Part shown: positions 25,834 to 36,931 of the stretch, piece after piece
Layout: each line of letters begins with the position of its first letter
Position numbering within the stretch: position 1 is the first letter of the stretch
NCBI GenBank assembly: GCA_934432675.1
Contig: CAKRYT010000007.1
Coordinates: 50,571-114,570 of the forward strand
Length of the DNA: 64,000 nucleotides
From: an uncultured Eubacteriales bacterium
GTDB lineage: Bacteria > Bacillota > Clostridia > Oscillospirales > CAG-272
Direction of reading: 5' to 3'
Position numbers and translations under genes: made by a program
Notes under the pieces: generated by a model
The model's input: the letters and a program-made list of their open reading frames with translations, nothing else
What the model was told of the DNA's origin: nothing
Database searches by the model: none

Positions 25834-27870
25834 TCAGAGCAAGATGGGGAGAATGAGCGGCGACCGCTTCGTCAGGCGGTAGCAGTATTTCTGCAACTCG
25901 TCTTTCAGGGCCGTCTTGACGGTGTTTTCATCCACCTTTCCGCGGCGGCGGCCGAGGTACCGTTCCAGCACCTTTTCGGCGAGCGCACGCGCGCCCTCGA
26001 TCATGCGGTCGGCGTCTTTCTCGTACACGAACCCCTTGGTCTGCACCTCGGGGTGCGAGAGGAGCGTCCCCTCCTCAAAGTCCACCGCGGCGGCGACGAC
26101 GATCACGCCCTCCTCACCGAGCGTCTTGCGCTCCCGGAGCACCACGGCACCGACGTCTCCTACACCCGCGCCGTCGATAAAGACGGAGCCGGACGGCACC
26201 GTGCCGTTGAAGTGGAGCCCGTCACGCGTCACTTCCAGGACGCGCCCGATATCACTCACCGCAATGTTCTTCTGCGGGATCCCCATACCGACGGCGAGTG
26301 CCTTATGCGCCGCCAGGTGGCGGCTCTCGCCGTGCACCGGCATAAAGAACTTCGGGTGGACGAGCGCGAGCATGAGTTTGAGTTCCTCCTGGCAGGCGTG
26401 ACCCGAAACGTGCACTTCCAGCGTGCCCGTGTTGTGTACCTCGATTCCGTTCCTGGTCAGGGTATTGATGACCTTGCCGACCAGTTTCTCATTCCCCGGG
26501 ATGGGGTGAGAGGACAGGACCACGATGTCCTGCGTCGTCAGTTTGACGCGGTCGCTCTCCCCGAACGCCATGCGGTAGAGTGCCGACATCGGCTCCCCCT
26601 GACTGCCGGTCGTGATGAGGCAGAGCTGGCTCGGGCGATAGCGTTTCATCTCGCTCGTGTCGATGAGCGTCCCCTCCGGGACGTGCATATAGCCGAGTTC
26701 GTTGGCGGCACCGACGATGTTCACCATGCTGCGCCCCATGATTGCCACCTTACGCTTGTGCCGCACGGCGGCGTCGATAATCTGCTGGACGCGGTGCACG
26801 TTCGACGAAAACGTCGCAATCACGACACGCTTATCGGCGTGCCGCGTGAAAATGGTCTCAAAGGAAGTCCCCACCGTACTTTCGGAGGGGGTATAGCCCG
26901 GACGCTCCGCATTGGTGGACTCACCCATCATGAGCAGGACCCCCGCGTTCCCGATCTCGCCGATGCGCGTCAGGTCCATCATGTGTCCGTCGATCGGCGA
27001 CGTATCCAGTTTGAAGTCCCCGGTGTGGAACACCATGCCGACCGGGGTCGAGATGGCGAGCGCGCAGGCGTCGGGAATGGAATGGTTGACGTGAATGAAC
27101 TCCACCGAAAAGGCACCGAGCCGCACGGTATCCCCCGCCTCCACGACGCGGACGTCCGCGCGGATGGGGGGCCTTGCCTCCTTCACCTTGTTGGCGAGGA
27201 TCCCCGCCGTCAGACGCGTGCAATACACCGGCACGTTGAGTTGCCCCAGCACGTACGGGATGGAGCCGATATGATCCTCGTGACCGTGCGTTACGACGAT
27301 CCCCTTGACCTTCTCCCGGTTTTTCAGGAGGTAGGTGATGTCCGGAATGACGAGATCGATGCCCAGCATATCTTCGTCGGGAAACGCGACGCCGCAGTCG
27401 ATGAGCAGGATCGAGTCCTTCCATTCCAGAACGGTCATGTTCTTACCGATTTCTCCGAGCCCGCCGAGGGAGATGACGCGGAGCGGCGTCTCCGACCCTC
27501 CCGCGCGGCGTTGCCGACCGCCCGTGCGCCGCTCGCGCGGGGTCTGCGCCCCGTTTTCCGTCAGGCGCGGCACACCGGCACCCGCCTCCGCATTGCCAAG
27601 GGACACCTGTGTATCCGACCCCGCTCTACGGGGGGCGGTGCGTCCGCCCCGGCGGTCGCCGCCCCCGCGGGGTTTCACGCCCTCGCGGGTGTTCGCCGCC
27701 GGAGATGTATGCTGCCCCTCACGGGGTGCCGTTCCGTTTTTCGGTCGCTGTCCGCCCCGGGGGATGTACCGCCGCCCGCCACGGCGGGCGGCGTTTGTGT
27801 CACGGCTCGGGGTGTTGCCCGGTTTTTCGGGTGCCGCGCCGTTTTCTTTCTTTACTGTTTCTTCTGCCAT
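25834..27870 (-). CDS. rnjA: Ribonuclease J with RG-rich N-terminal extension
   Basis: A 678-residue metallo-beta-lactamase RNase with both endonuclease and 5'-exonuclease activity. The catalytic core begins LRVISLGGLGEIGKNMTVLEW near residue 130 and includes the metal site VVTHGHEDHIGSIPYVL and the beta-CASP and C-terminal domains (FMPVHGESRHL). Family members are about 555 residues. The extra 125 N-terminal residues are disordered and rich in Arg-Gly (RRGGRR, RGGGDRRGGR), a likely RNA-binding arm. An AAAGG precedes the ATG. RNase Y is encoded nearby. Confidence 0.95.
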   Translation of the reverse strand: MAEETVKKENGAAPEKPGNTPSRDTNAARRGGRRYIPRGGQRPKNGTAPREGQHTSPAANTREGVKPRGGGDRRGGRTAPRRAGSDTQVSLGNAEAGAGVPRLTENGAQTPRERRTGGRQRRAGGSETPLRVISLGGLGEIGKNMTVLEWKDSILLIDCGVAFPDEDMLGIDLVIPDITYLLKNREKVKGIVVTHGHEDHIGSIPYVLGQLNVPVYCTRLTAGILANKVKEARPPIRADVRVVEAGDTVRLGAFSVEFIHVNHSIPDACALAISTPVGMVFHTGDFKLDTSPIDGHMMDLTRIGEIGNAGVLLMMGESTNAERPGYTPSESTVGTSFETIFTRHADKRVVIATFSSNVHRVQQIIDAAVRHKRKVAIMGRSMVNIVGAANELGYMHVPEGTLIDTSEMKRYRPSQLCLITTGSQGEPMSALYRMAFGESDRVKLTTQDIVVLSSHPIPGNEKLVGKVINTLTRNGIEVHNTGTLEVHVSGHACQEELKLMLALVHPKFFMPVHGESRHLAAHKALAVGMGIPQKNIAVSDIGRVLEVTRDGLHFNGTVPSGSVFIDGAGVGDVGAVVLRERKTLGEEGVIVVAAAVDFEEGTLLSHPEVQTKGFVYEKDADRMIEGARALAEKVLERYLGRRRGKVDENTVKTALKDELQKYCYRLTKRSPLILPILL

Positions 27871-27895
27871 TCGTAGCCTTTCTTATTGTGCCTTG

Positions 27896-28168
27896 TTACA
27901 CGAGGAGCAGCGTGAGCCCGACACCAAGGCAGATGCCGCCCAGCAAAAACAGGAGTGCCGCTCCCCACCGCCGCGCCGATGCGCGCGGTGCCGATTGTAT
28001 CGGACGCGCCTCCCGCGTCCCGTCGAGCATCCGCTCGACCTCCTCTGCCATCGTGACCCCGCTATCGGGTGCAAACGCCCCCGTACGCACGACGAGAAAT
28101 GCCTCCTCGCACCACGAGTTCCCCGGATTTTTGACGTGGATCACCTGTTTCTGAATGCCGCGTACCAC
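27896..28168 (-). CDS. Small tail-anchored membrane protein
   Basis: A 90-residue protein of unknown function. The soluble N-terminal part (VIHVKNPGNSWCEEAFLVVR) is followed by a Pro/Arg-rich linker and one C-terminal transmembrane helix (about residues 69-89, LLFLLGGICLGVGLTLLLV). The GTG start at 28168 has GGGAGG upstream; no ATG fits. It ends 25 bases before rnjA on the same strand and is probably co-transcribed with it. I do not recognise the family. Confidence 0.6.
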   Translation of the reverse strand: MVRGIQKQVIHVKNPGNSWCEEAFLVVRTGAFAPDSGVTMAEEVERMLDGTREARPIQSAPRASARRWGAALLFLLGGICLGVGLTLLLV

Positions 28169-28443
28169 CGTTCCATACCTCCCGCATTTTATGCAAGGAG
28201 TGTGGTCGCGCACGCGCCCGTTTATACACGCGCGCATAAAAAACGTGCAAAAATGGCGGAAAACATCCGTCGGAAACGCGGAAATGCGTGTTCCGGGCAT
28301 CGCCGCCGCACGTTTACCCGTGCGGGTATCTGCCGGGCAGAAAATCTGCCCGGTCACGACTTCCCCCCGGCGTATCGTTTTTCTCCCCCGCCCTGCGGTT
28401 ATCGCTCACGAGGCGGACGCCGCCCGCGATGCGGGGGTTTGCG

Positions 28444-28896
28444 TCAACGGTTGAAAAGGCGGGAGAAAAGCCCCTTTTTCTTTTTCTCGGGCTCTGCCGC
28501 GGCGGGTTTGGTCTCCGCTTCCTTTTCGGGTGCCGCAGGTGCGACGGGTGCGGGCTCCGCTGCCTTCTCGGGCGCGGCGGTCTCTGCCTTGGCAGGCACC
28601 TCCCCCTTGATCGACGCCTCTGCCGTCGGCACTGCGTTCAGAACTGCCGCGCCGGTTTTTGCGAGGCTCTGCCGGTACTCCGCAAGCGTCACGGACTTAT
28701 CGAGCAGGATATCCGTCGGTACCCCGAAGAGATTTCTCATGGCGAACAGCGTCATCGCCTCGGGATAGGACTGCCCTGTCTCCCACTTGTAGACCGTCTG
28801 CCGCGTCACGTTCAGCTTGTTTGCAAGCCCCGACTGCGTCATGTGGTTTTCGCGGCGAAGTGTCACCAGCTTCTCCTTAAATTCCATCTCTGCCAT
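28444..28896 (-). CDS. XRE-family helix-turn-helix protein with Ala/Glu/Pro-rich tail
   Basis: A 150-residue protein. Residues about 5-62 form an XRE/Cro-type helix-turn-helix (LRRENHMTQSGLANKLNVTRQTVYKWETG). The rest is a low-complexity tail rich in Ala, Glu, Pro and Lys that ends KKKGLFSRLFNR, an amphipathic basic end that could touch membrane or nucleic acid (inference). The start at 28896 has AAAGGAGA in front. It lies between the small tail-anchored gene and the gyrA-linked lipoprotein gene, all on the minus strand. Its target is unknown. Confidence 0.8.
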   Translation of the reverse strand: MAEMEFKEKLVTLRRENHMTQSGLANKLNVTRQTVYKWETGQSYPEAMTLFAMRNLFGVPTDILLDKSVTLAEYRQSLAKTGAAVLNAVPTAEASIKGEVPAKAETAAPEKAAEPAPVAPAAPEKEAETKPAAAEPEKKKKGLFSRLFNR

Positions 28897-28946
28897 TTGT
28901 GTTCTCCTTTTCATACGCACCCCGTCGGGTGTGAAAAACCTGTTTT

Positions 28947-29639
28947 TTACCGATCTTTTGCGTAACTGTATTTGTTGTACGTCCCGCTGTCGAGCCGCCA
29001 TACCCCGTCCTCCGACAGGGCGAGTCTGATCTCGCGCACTCTCTCCTGTACCTCGCCCGCGGCGTTGGTCACGCGTGCCGTGACGGAGAGCGTAACGCTC
29101 TTTTTGAGCCCCGAAACGTACGTGACGGACGAGAGGTCATAGGCGGTGGCATCCATATGCAGCACCTCGTCGCGCGGTGTCTTGACGCGCACCCCGAGGT
29201 AGGTGTCGGTCGCCTTGTCGTAGGCGTCCGTCACGTAGGCGTAGGACGCCATCTGCCCCTCGGTCGCCACCGAAGAAAAGATCGCGCTCCGCTCCACGCC
29301 GCTGACGTACCGTCCCGTCCAGATCTCGCGCATCTTCGCCCGGATGTCCGCGACGCTCGAAAAGCCGAGGGCGGCGAGTTTCTCCATGTCCGCGTCCGCG
29401 TACCCGGAGGTGGTGCTTTCGCCCTCTTTCAGGGGTATCCCCGTGACGTAGAGCAGGTCGTCGATTTTGACGGCCTCGGGCAGGAGTTCCGCCGCGCGGG
29501 CGATGAGTGCCGCCCTCTCCGCCTCGTCATGTACCTCGCCGCAGGCGGCGAGGGAGAGGAGGGAGGCAAGCGTCAAAGCAAGCACCAAAAGGCATGCCAG
29601 CCTCCGGGCGGAGCCCGGAAAACCTGTGGTTTTACGCAT
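28947..29639 (-). CDS. Lipoprotein coupled to gyrA
   Basis: A 230-residue exported lipoprotein of unknown function. The signal peptide has an RR-containing n-region, a hydrophobic core and lipobox LAAC, with Cys at residue 33. The mature part has no recognised domain; the last third (SVTARVTNAAGEVQERVREIRLALSEDGVWRLDSGTYN) looks like a beta-rich domain. Its ATG overlaps the 3' end of gyrA (AATGCGTAA), so it is translated from the gyrase transcript. The frame upstream of this ATG is antisense-like noise inside gyrA. Confidence 0.75.
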   Translation of the reverse strand: MRKTTGFPGSARRLACLLVLALTLASLLSLAACGEVHDEAERAALIARAAELLPEAVKIDDLLYVTGIPLKEGESTTSGYADADMEKLAALGFSSVADIRAKMREIWTGRYVSGVERSAIFSSVATEGQMASYAYVTDAYDKATDTYLGVRVKTPRDEVLHMDATAYDLSSVTYVSGLKKSVTLSVTARVTNAAGEVQERVREIRLALSEDGVWRLDSGTYNKYSYAKDR

Positions 29640-32202
29640 TTTCGTCGTCACTGTCGCCGTCGTCGAAAGAGCCCGTCTCGCTCGCCGCCGCGGCTTGTGC
29701 CGCCTCGGCATCCGCTTCCAGCGCGACCTCCGCCTCTGCCTCGATTTCCTCTTCGCTCGGCAGGCAGGTGAAGTTGTAGATGACGGACCCGTCCTTCGGC
29801 CGCATGACGATGACACCCGTCGCCGTCCTGCTGTACACGTTGATGTCCTTCGCCGGCGTACGGATGATGGTACCGTCGGAGGTGATGACCATGATGTCGT
29901 CACTATCCGAGACGGTCGCGACCGACGCGAGTTTCCCCGTCTTGTCGTTCAGATTCTGGCAGGTGACACCCGAGCCGCCGCGGTGCAGCATAACGCGGAA
30001 GTCATCAAAGTCGGTGCGTTTCCCGAAGCCCTTTTCGGTGAGCGTCAGGAGCATCTTGCCCGGTGTCACGACCGCGACCCCGACGACGAAGTCCCCGTCC
30101 GCGAGACGGATCCCGCGCACGCCTCTCGCCGTTCTGCCCATGGCGCGGGCACTGTCCTCCGCAAAGCGGACCGCCTGCCCCTCGTGGGTGGCGATGAGCA
30201 ACTGGCAGGAGCCGGTGGTATGCCGCACGTAGAGCAGTTCATCGCCCTCGTCGAGCGTGAGTGCACGCTTACCGTTCTTGCGCTGGTACTCGTACTCCCT
30301 GAGCAACGTTCGCTTGATAACACCCTGTCTCGTGACCATCGTGAGGTACTCGCCGTCGGCAAACTCGGTGATCGGGATGACCGCCGTCAGTTTCTCGCCC
30401 TCTTCGAGGTCCAGGATGTTGACGATGTTCGTACCCTTGGCGTTTCTGCCCGCCTCGGGGATGCGATAGACTTTCTTGGTATAGACCTTGCCGTGGCTCG
30501 TGAACATGAGCAGGTAGGCGTGGGAGTTCGCGACGATCATGTTCTCGACGAAGTCCTCTTCCTTGGTCGTCATGCCGATGATGCCCTTACCGCCGCGGTG
30601 CTGTGCCGTGTAGGTATCGGCGCGCTGCCGCTTGATGTACCCGCTGTGCGTCATGGTGATAACGCAGGTGTGCTTTTCAATGAGGTCCTCGATGTCGATG
30701 TCCTCGGCACTCTCCACGATCTCGGTGCGGCGGTCGTCGCCGAAACGGTCGCGGATCGCCGTCATTTCCTCGCGGATGATCTCCTTGACCCGCTCGGGGT
30801 CGCCGAGAATCTGTTGGAGGGTATCGACCGTCTCACGCAGTTTTGCGAGACGTTCCTCCACCTTCTGCCGTTCGAGCCCGGAGAGTTTGCCGAGCGTCAT
30901 TTCAACGATTGCCTGTGCCTGCGCGTCCGTGAGCCCGAAACGGTCCATGAGGGCCGTCTTTGCCGAGGGGATGGAGTCGGATGCCTTGATGAGTGCGATC
31001 ACCTCGTCGATGTCGTCGATGGCGATCTGGTAGCCCTCGTAGATATGCATCTCGCGCAGTGCCTTGTCAAGATCGAAGCGCGTGCGGTTGACGATAACCG
31101 ATTTCTGGTGTTCGATGTAGTGGTCCAGAATGTCGGGGAGGGAAAGAATTTTAGGCTCCCCGCCGACGAGTGCCAGCATATTGATGGCACAGGTGTCTTG
31201 CAGCTGGGTGTACTTATAGAGTTGGTTGAGGATGATCTCCCCCGCCACGTCGCGGCGGTATTCCACCACGATCCGCATCCCGCCGCGCCCGGATTCGTCG
31301 CGCAGCCCGGTGATGCCCTCAATCTTCTTGTCCTTGACCAGATCCGCCATGGAGGTGATGAGCATACTCTTGTTCACCATGTAGGGGATCTCGGTGATGA
31401 TGATGCGGTGATGCTCCTCCTCGATGCGCGCACGCGCCCGTACATAGATACGCCCGCGACCCGTGCTGTATGCCTGGTGGAGACCGGCGGTGCCGTAAAT
31501 AATACCGTACGTCGGGAAATCGGGCCCCTTGATGAACATCATGAGGTCCTCCGCCGTGCAGTCGGGATTGTCCATACGGTAGAGCGTCCCGTCAATGACC
31601 TCGCGCAGATTGTGCGGCGGGATGTTCGTCGCCATACCGACGGCGATACCGACCGACCCGTTGACGAGGATGTTCGGGAAGCGGGAGGGGAGCACGACCG
31701 GCTCGTCCCGCGTGTTATCGAAGTTGCGCGTCATGGGCACGACGTTCTTCTCAATATCCCGCATCATCTCCTCGGACAGCCGGGAGAGGCGCGCCTCGGT
31801 ATAACGGTATGCCGCGGCACCGTCGCCGTCGACGTTACCGAAGTTACCGTGCCCCTCGACGAGGATATAACGGAGCGAGAACGTCTGCGCCATACGGACC
31901 ATACTCTGGTACACCGACGCATCGCCGTGCGGATGGTACCGGCCCAGCACGTTACCGACCGTGGTCGCCGATTTACGGAACGGCTTATCGTAAGTCAGGT
32001 GATCCTCGTACATGGCGTACAGGATACGACGCTGACCCGGTTTCATACCGTCGCGGACGTCCGGCAGGGCGCGGGAGGTGATGACCGACATGGAATACTC
32101 GATAAAGGCGTTCTTTACCTCGCGCTCCATGACGCGGTCTTCAATCTTCTGCTTGGCAATCAGCTCTTCGAGCGATAGCTTTTTATCGTCTTGTTCTGTC
32201 AT
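29632..32202 (-). CDS. gyrA: DNA gyrase subunit A
   Basis: An 856-residue type II topoisomerase subunit that cuts and reseals DNA. The catalytic Tyr134 lies in AAYRYTEARLS. The GyrA-box QHRGGKG near residue 540 marks it as gyrase rather than topoisomerase IV, and six beta-pinwheel blades follow. In the quinolone-binding stretch HPHGDASVYQS, the positions equivalent to E. coli Ser83 and Asp87 are Ala95 and Gln99. It follows gyrB by 21 bases. The C-terminus is acidic (DDGDSDDENA). Confidence 0.97.
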   Translation of the reverse strand: MTEQDDKKLSLEELIAKQKIEDRVMEREVKNAFIEYSMSVITSRALPDVRDGMKPGQRRILYAMYEDHLTYDKPFRKSATTVGNVLGRYHPHGDASVYQSMVRMAQTFSLRYILVEGHGNFGNVDGDGAAAYRYTEARLSRLSEEMMRDIEKNVVPMTRNFDNTRDEPVVLPSRFPNILVNGSVGIAVGMATNIPPHNLREVIDGTLYRMDNPDCTAEDLMMFIKGPDFPTYGIIYGTAGLHQAYSTGRGRIYVRARARIEEEHHRIIITEIPYMVNKSMLITSMADLVKDKKIEGITGLRDESGRGGMRIVVEYRRDVAGEIILNQLYKYTQLQDTCAINMLALVGGEPKILSLPDILDHYIEHQKSVIVNRTRFDLDKALREMHIYEGYQIAIDDIDEVIALIKASDSIPSAKTALMDRFGLTDAQAQAIVEMTLGKLSGLERQKVEERLAKLRETVDTLQQILGDPERVKEIIREEMTAIRDRFGDDRRTEIVESAEDIDIEDLIEKHTCVITMTHSGYIKRQRADTYTAQHRGGKGIIGMTTKEEDFVENMIVANSHAYLLMFTSHGKVYTKKVYRIPEAGRNAKGTNIVNILDLEEGEKLTAVIPITEFADGEYLTMVTRQGVIKRTLLREYEYQRKNGKRALTLDEGDELLYVRHTTGSCQLLIATHEGQAVRFAEDSARAMGRTARGVRGIRLADGDFVVGVAVVTPGKMLLTLTEKGFGKRTDFDDFRVMLHRGGSGVTCQNLNDKTGKLASVATVSDSDDIMVITSDGTIIRTPAKDINVYSRTATGVIVMRPKDGSVIYNFTCLPSEEEIEAEAEVALEADAEAAQAAAASETGSFDDGDSDDENA

Positions 32203-32223
32203 GGCTCTTTTCCTTTATCCGTA

Positions 32224-34428
<2,205 letters not shown>

Positions 34429-34448
<20 letters not shown>

Positions 34449-35520
34449 AGTTACCTCCCGAAACGCGAATGACGTTCTCTGCCGCGGGTCCCGCCTCTTC
34501 GCACGAGGTGAGGATCAGTTGCCTCCCACCGCCGAGCCCGAGCAGGAACGATCGGCGACGGGCGTCGAGTTCACTCATGACGTCGTCAAAAAGGAACACG
34601 GGATACTCCCCCGTCACGTGGCGGGCATACTCCCCCTCCGCGAGTTTGAGCGCGAGGACGATTGACCGCTGTTGCCCCTGTGAGGCGTACACGCGCGCGT
34701 CAAGCCCGGAGAGCATCATTTTCACGTCATCCCGGTGCGGACCGAACAGGGTGCACCCGGCGGCACACTCCCTGTCGAGGTGGGAAAGAAAACACGCGCG
34801 ATAGTCCACCTCCGCATCCACGAGCGTCTCTGCCCCGGTATCCGCTTCCGGTGAGAGCACGAGGGTTTCGCGCTCCTCCGACAGGGCGCGGAGCATCTCC
34901 TCCGCCATCGGCGCGAAGCCCAGTAAATAGGCACGACGCCGTATGTAAATGTCTGCGGCGACCGCCGCGAGACTCTCCGACCAGGCGACGAGTTCATCGC
35001 GGTCCACCGCCATCCCGCGCGATGCCTGTTTCAGGAGCGCGTTGCGGTTTTCCAGTATTTTGACATAATTCGCGTAGAGCGGTATATACGTGGGGTCCAC
35101 CCCCGAGACGGCGATATTCAGAAAGTCGCGCCGTTTTTCGGGTGCCCCCTTGACGATCTGTAAATGTTCGGGATAAAACAGCACGGCACGGAACACGCCC
35201 AGCATCTCTCCGAGGCGCACGGGTGCCCCGTTCTTCTCCCGCCGGCGGCTGCCCCCCTCGTAGGTGTAGCGGAGGGTCTGCTCCCGTCTCTCATCCCGGA
35301 ACGTAATCCCGAGAGAAAAACCGTCGGTGCCGAACTTGGTGAGTTCCCGCTCCGTGCCGCCGCGGAAACTTTTTCCCCGGGCAAAGAGGTACACACCCTC
35401 CAAAACGTTGGTTTTCCCCTGGGCGTTCTCCCCGAAAAGCAGATTGACACCGGGGGTAAATAAAAGTTCACATGCCTCGATGTTTCGGAAATGCTGTGCC
35501 CGGAACGACGTCAGCACCAT
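34429..35520 (-). CDS. recF: DNA replication and repair protein RecF
   Basis: A 363-residue SMC-like ATPase that loads RecA at gaps. Walker A is GENAQGKTN near residue 30, the signature region is SQGQQRSIVLALKLAE, and Walker B is FLFDDVMSELD near 320. The length matches the family. Its ATG lies one base after the dnaN stop codon, and its 3' end overlaps remB, in the conserved dnaN-recF-remB-gyrB-gyrA order of Firmicutes. Confidence 0.96.
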
Positions 35521-35521
35521 T

Positions 35522-36670
35522 TCACTCGTTCATACGGACGGGCAGGAGCATGTAGAAGAAGCCTTTGTCCTCCTTGGGCTCCGCCGCCTCGATGGTCACC
35601 GCCTGCGTCACGGAACGGAAGGAGAGTTTCAGCGTCTCCGCATCCGCCGCGCGCACACTGTTGAGCAGATAACGGCAGTTGAAAGCGATCACGAGATCGT
35701 CGCCCTCGTGCGAGCAGGGCATCTCGTCGCTGACGCGCCCCGAGAAGGAGGTGGACGTCAGATAAAGTTTATCCCCGCGGATATCCAGTTTGACAAAACT
35801 CTTGTCTCTCGACTGCATCTTTTCCTCCGCGATGAGGAGCGCGCGGTCAAGGCAGGACATAAGACGCGCACGGTCACAGGTCACGAAAATGGTCTGGTCG
35901 TGCGGGATGATGCGCTCGTAGTCAAAGTATTCCCCGTCGATGAGCCGGGTGAAGAATACGAGACCGTCCACTTTAAGAATCGCGTGCTTACGCGCGAGCA
36001 TGATGCGTACGTTCCCCTTCCGGTCGGAGAGAATCTTATTCATCTCGCCGAGGGCGTGCCCCGGGAGAATGAAGGAAAACGTGTTCGTCTCGGTCTCGCC
36101 GACGCTGTTGATCTCACAGGTGACGAAGCACTTGGAAAGGGTGTAGGAGTCGCAGGACACCACGCGCAGGGTGTTCCCCTCAATGCAGAAGTAGGCACCG
36201 CAGAGGCTCGGGCGGGAGTCGTTCTCCGCAATGCTGTGACTGACTTTGCCGATCATATCTTTCAAAACGTCGCCGGCGATTTCAAAGCCGCGGTCGCCGG
36301 AGAGTTCCGGCAGACTCGGAAAGTCGGCACCGCTGATGGCGTAAAGCTGGAAACTGGCGTTACCGGAGGAGATGGTCACGGCGAATTTCTGATCCACTTC
36401 CAGGGTGATTTCCCCGTCGTTCATGGCGCGGGTAAACTGCATGAAACGCTGTGCGTTGATGATGTAACTGCCCTCCTCCAAGACTTCGAGTGCCTCAAAC
36501 GTCGTGCGCGTACCTTTATTCATATCGTAGGTGGAGAAACGGACGGTATTGCCGCCGAGCGTCTCCACGAGCACACCTTCCAGCGAGGTGATGGTATTCT
36601 TCGTCGTCACCGTTCCCATGACGCAGGTCAGGTTTTCGAGCAGGTCGTCTTTCGCAAATATGATCTTCAT
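35522..36670 (-). CDS. dnaN: DNA polymerase III beta subunit (sliding clamp)
   Basis: A 382-residue ring-forming clamp with the three-domain fold. It begins MKIIFAKDDLLENL and ends FFYMLLPVRMNE, resembling the conserved M-P-[VM]-R end of beta clamps. The start at 36670 follows GGAAACAAC; an upstream in-frame start would run into the dnaA-dnaN gap. It tethers the polymerase to DNA. It is separated from dnaA by 254 bases packed with a TTACTGACA-like repeat. Confidence 0.96.
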   Translation of the reverse strand: MKIIFAKDDLLENLTCVMGTVTTKNTITSLEGVLVETLGGNTVRFSTYDMNKGTRTTFEALEVLEEGSYIINAQRFMQFTRAMNDGEITLEVDQKFAVTISSGNASFQLYAISGADFPSLPELSGDRGFEIAGDVLKDMIGKVSHSIAENDSRPSLCGAYFCIEGNTLRVVSCDSYTLSKCFVTCEINSVGETETNTFSFILPGHALGEMNKILSDRKGNVRIMLARKHAILKVDGLVFFTRLIDGEYFDYERIIPHDQTIFVTCDRARLMSCLDRALLIAEEKMQSRDKSFVKLDIRGDKLYLTSTSFSGRVSDEMPCSHEGDDLVIAFNCRYLLNSVRAADAETLKLSFRSVTQAVTIEAAEPKEDKGFFYMLLPVRMNE

Positions 36671-36743
36671 GTTGTTTCCTTTCCTGGTGCCGCGGCACCC
36701 AGTGCATTTCATTTCTAAATAGGTAGTATTAACAGTAGGGGGA

Positions 36744-36931
36744 TGTCAATTTGTCAGTAAACCCGGGAGGAGCCCCGAAAACCGGGCAAAACCCCGAGGG
36801 GTATTTTGTCAATTTCCTGTCAGTCCCGATCACGGTAACTGTCAGTTCGGGAAAATGACGAAATTCATGAGTTACTGACAGAGTTACTGACAGTTAAATC
36901 AACAGCATACTGACAGAAAAATTGTCAGTCC
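36744..36931. other. Candidate origin: cluster of altered DnaA boxes
   Basis: Nine copies of a 9-mer related to TTACTGACA fill the dnaA-dnaN gap. Perfect copies lie at 36752-36760 (minus), 36872-36880 and 36884-36892 (plus). ATACTGACA is at 36907-36915. TGTCAGT followed by other bases is at 36819, 36840 and 36923. AAATTGACA-like copies (minus) lie at 36744 and 36806. The outer triplets match the usual DnaA box TTATCCACA, while the middle triplet differs. No consensus box was noticed nearby. Function as initiator sites is inference. Confidence 0.6.
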
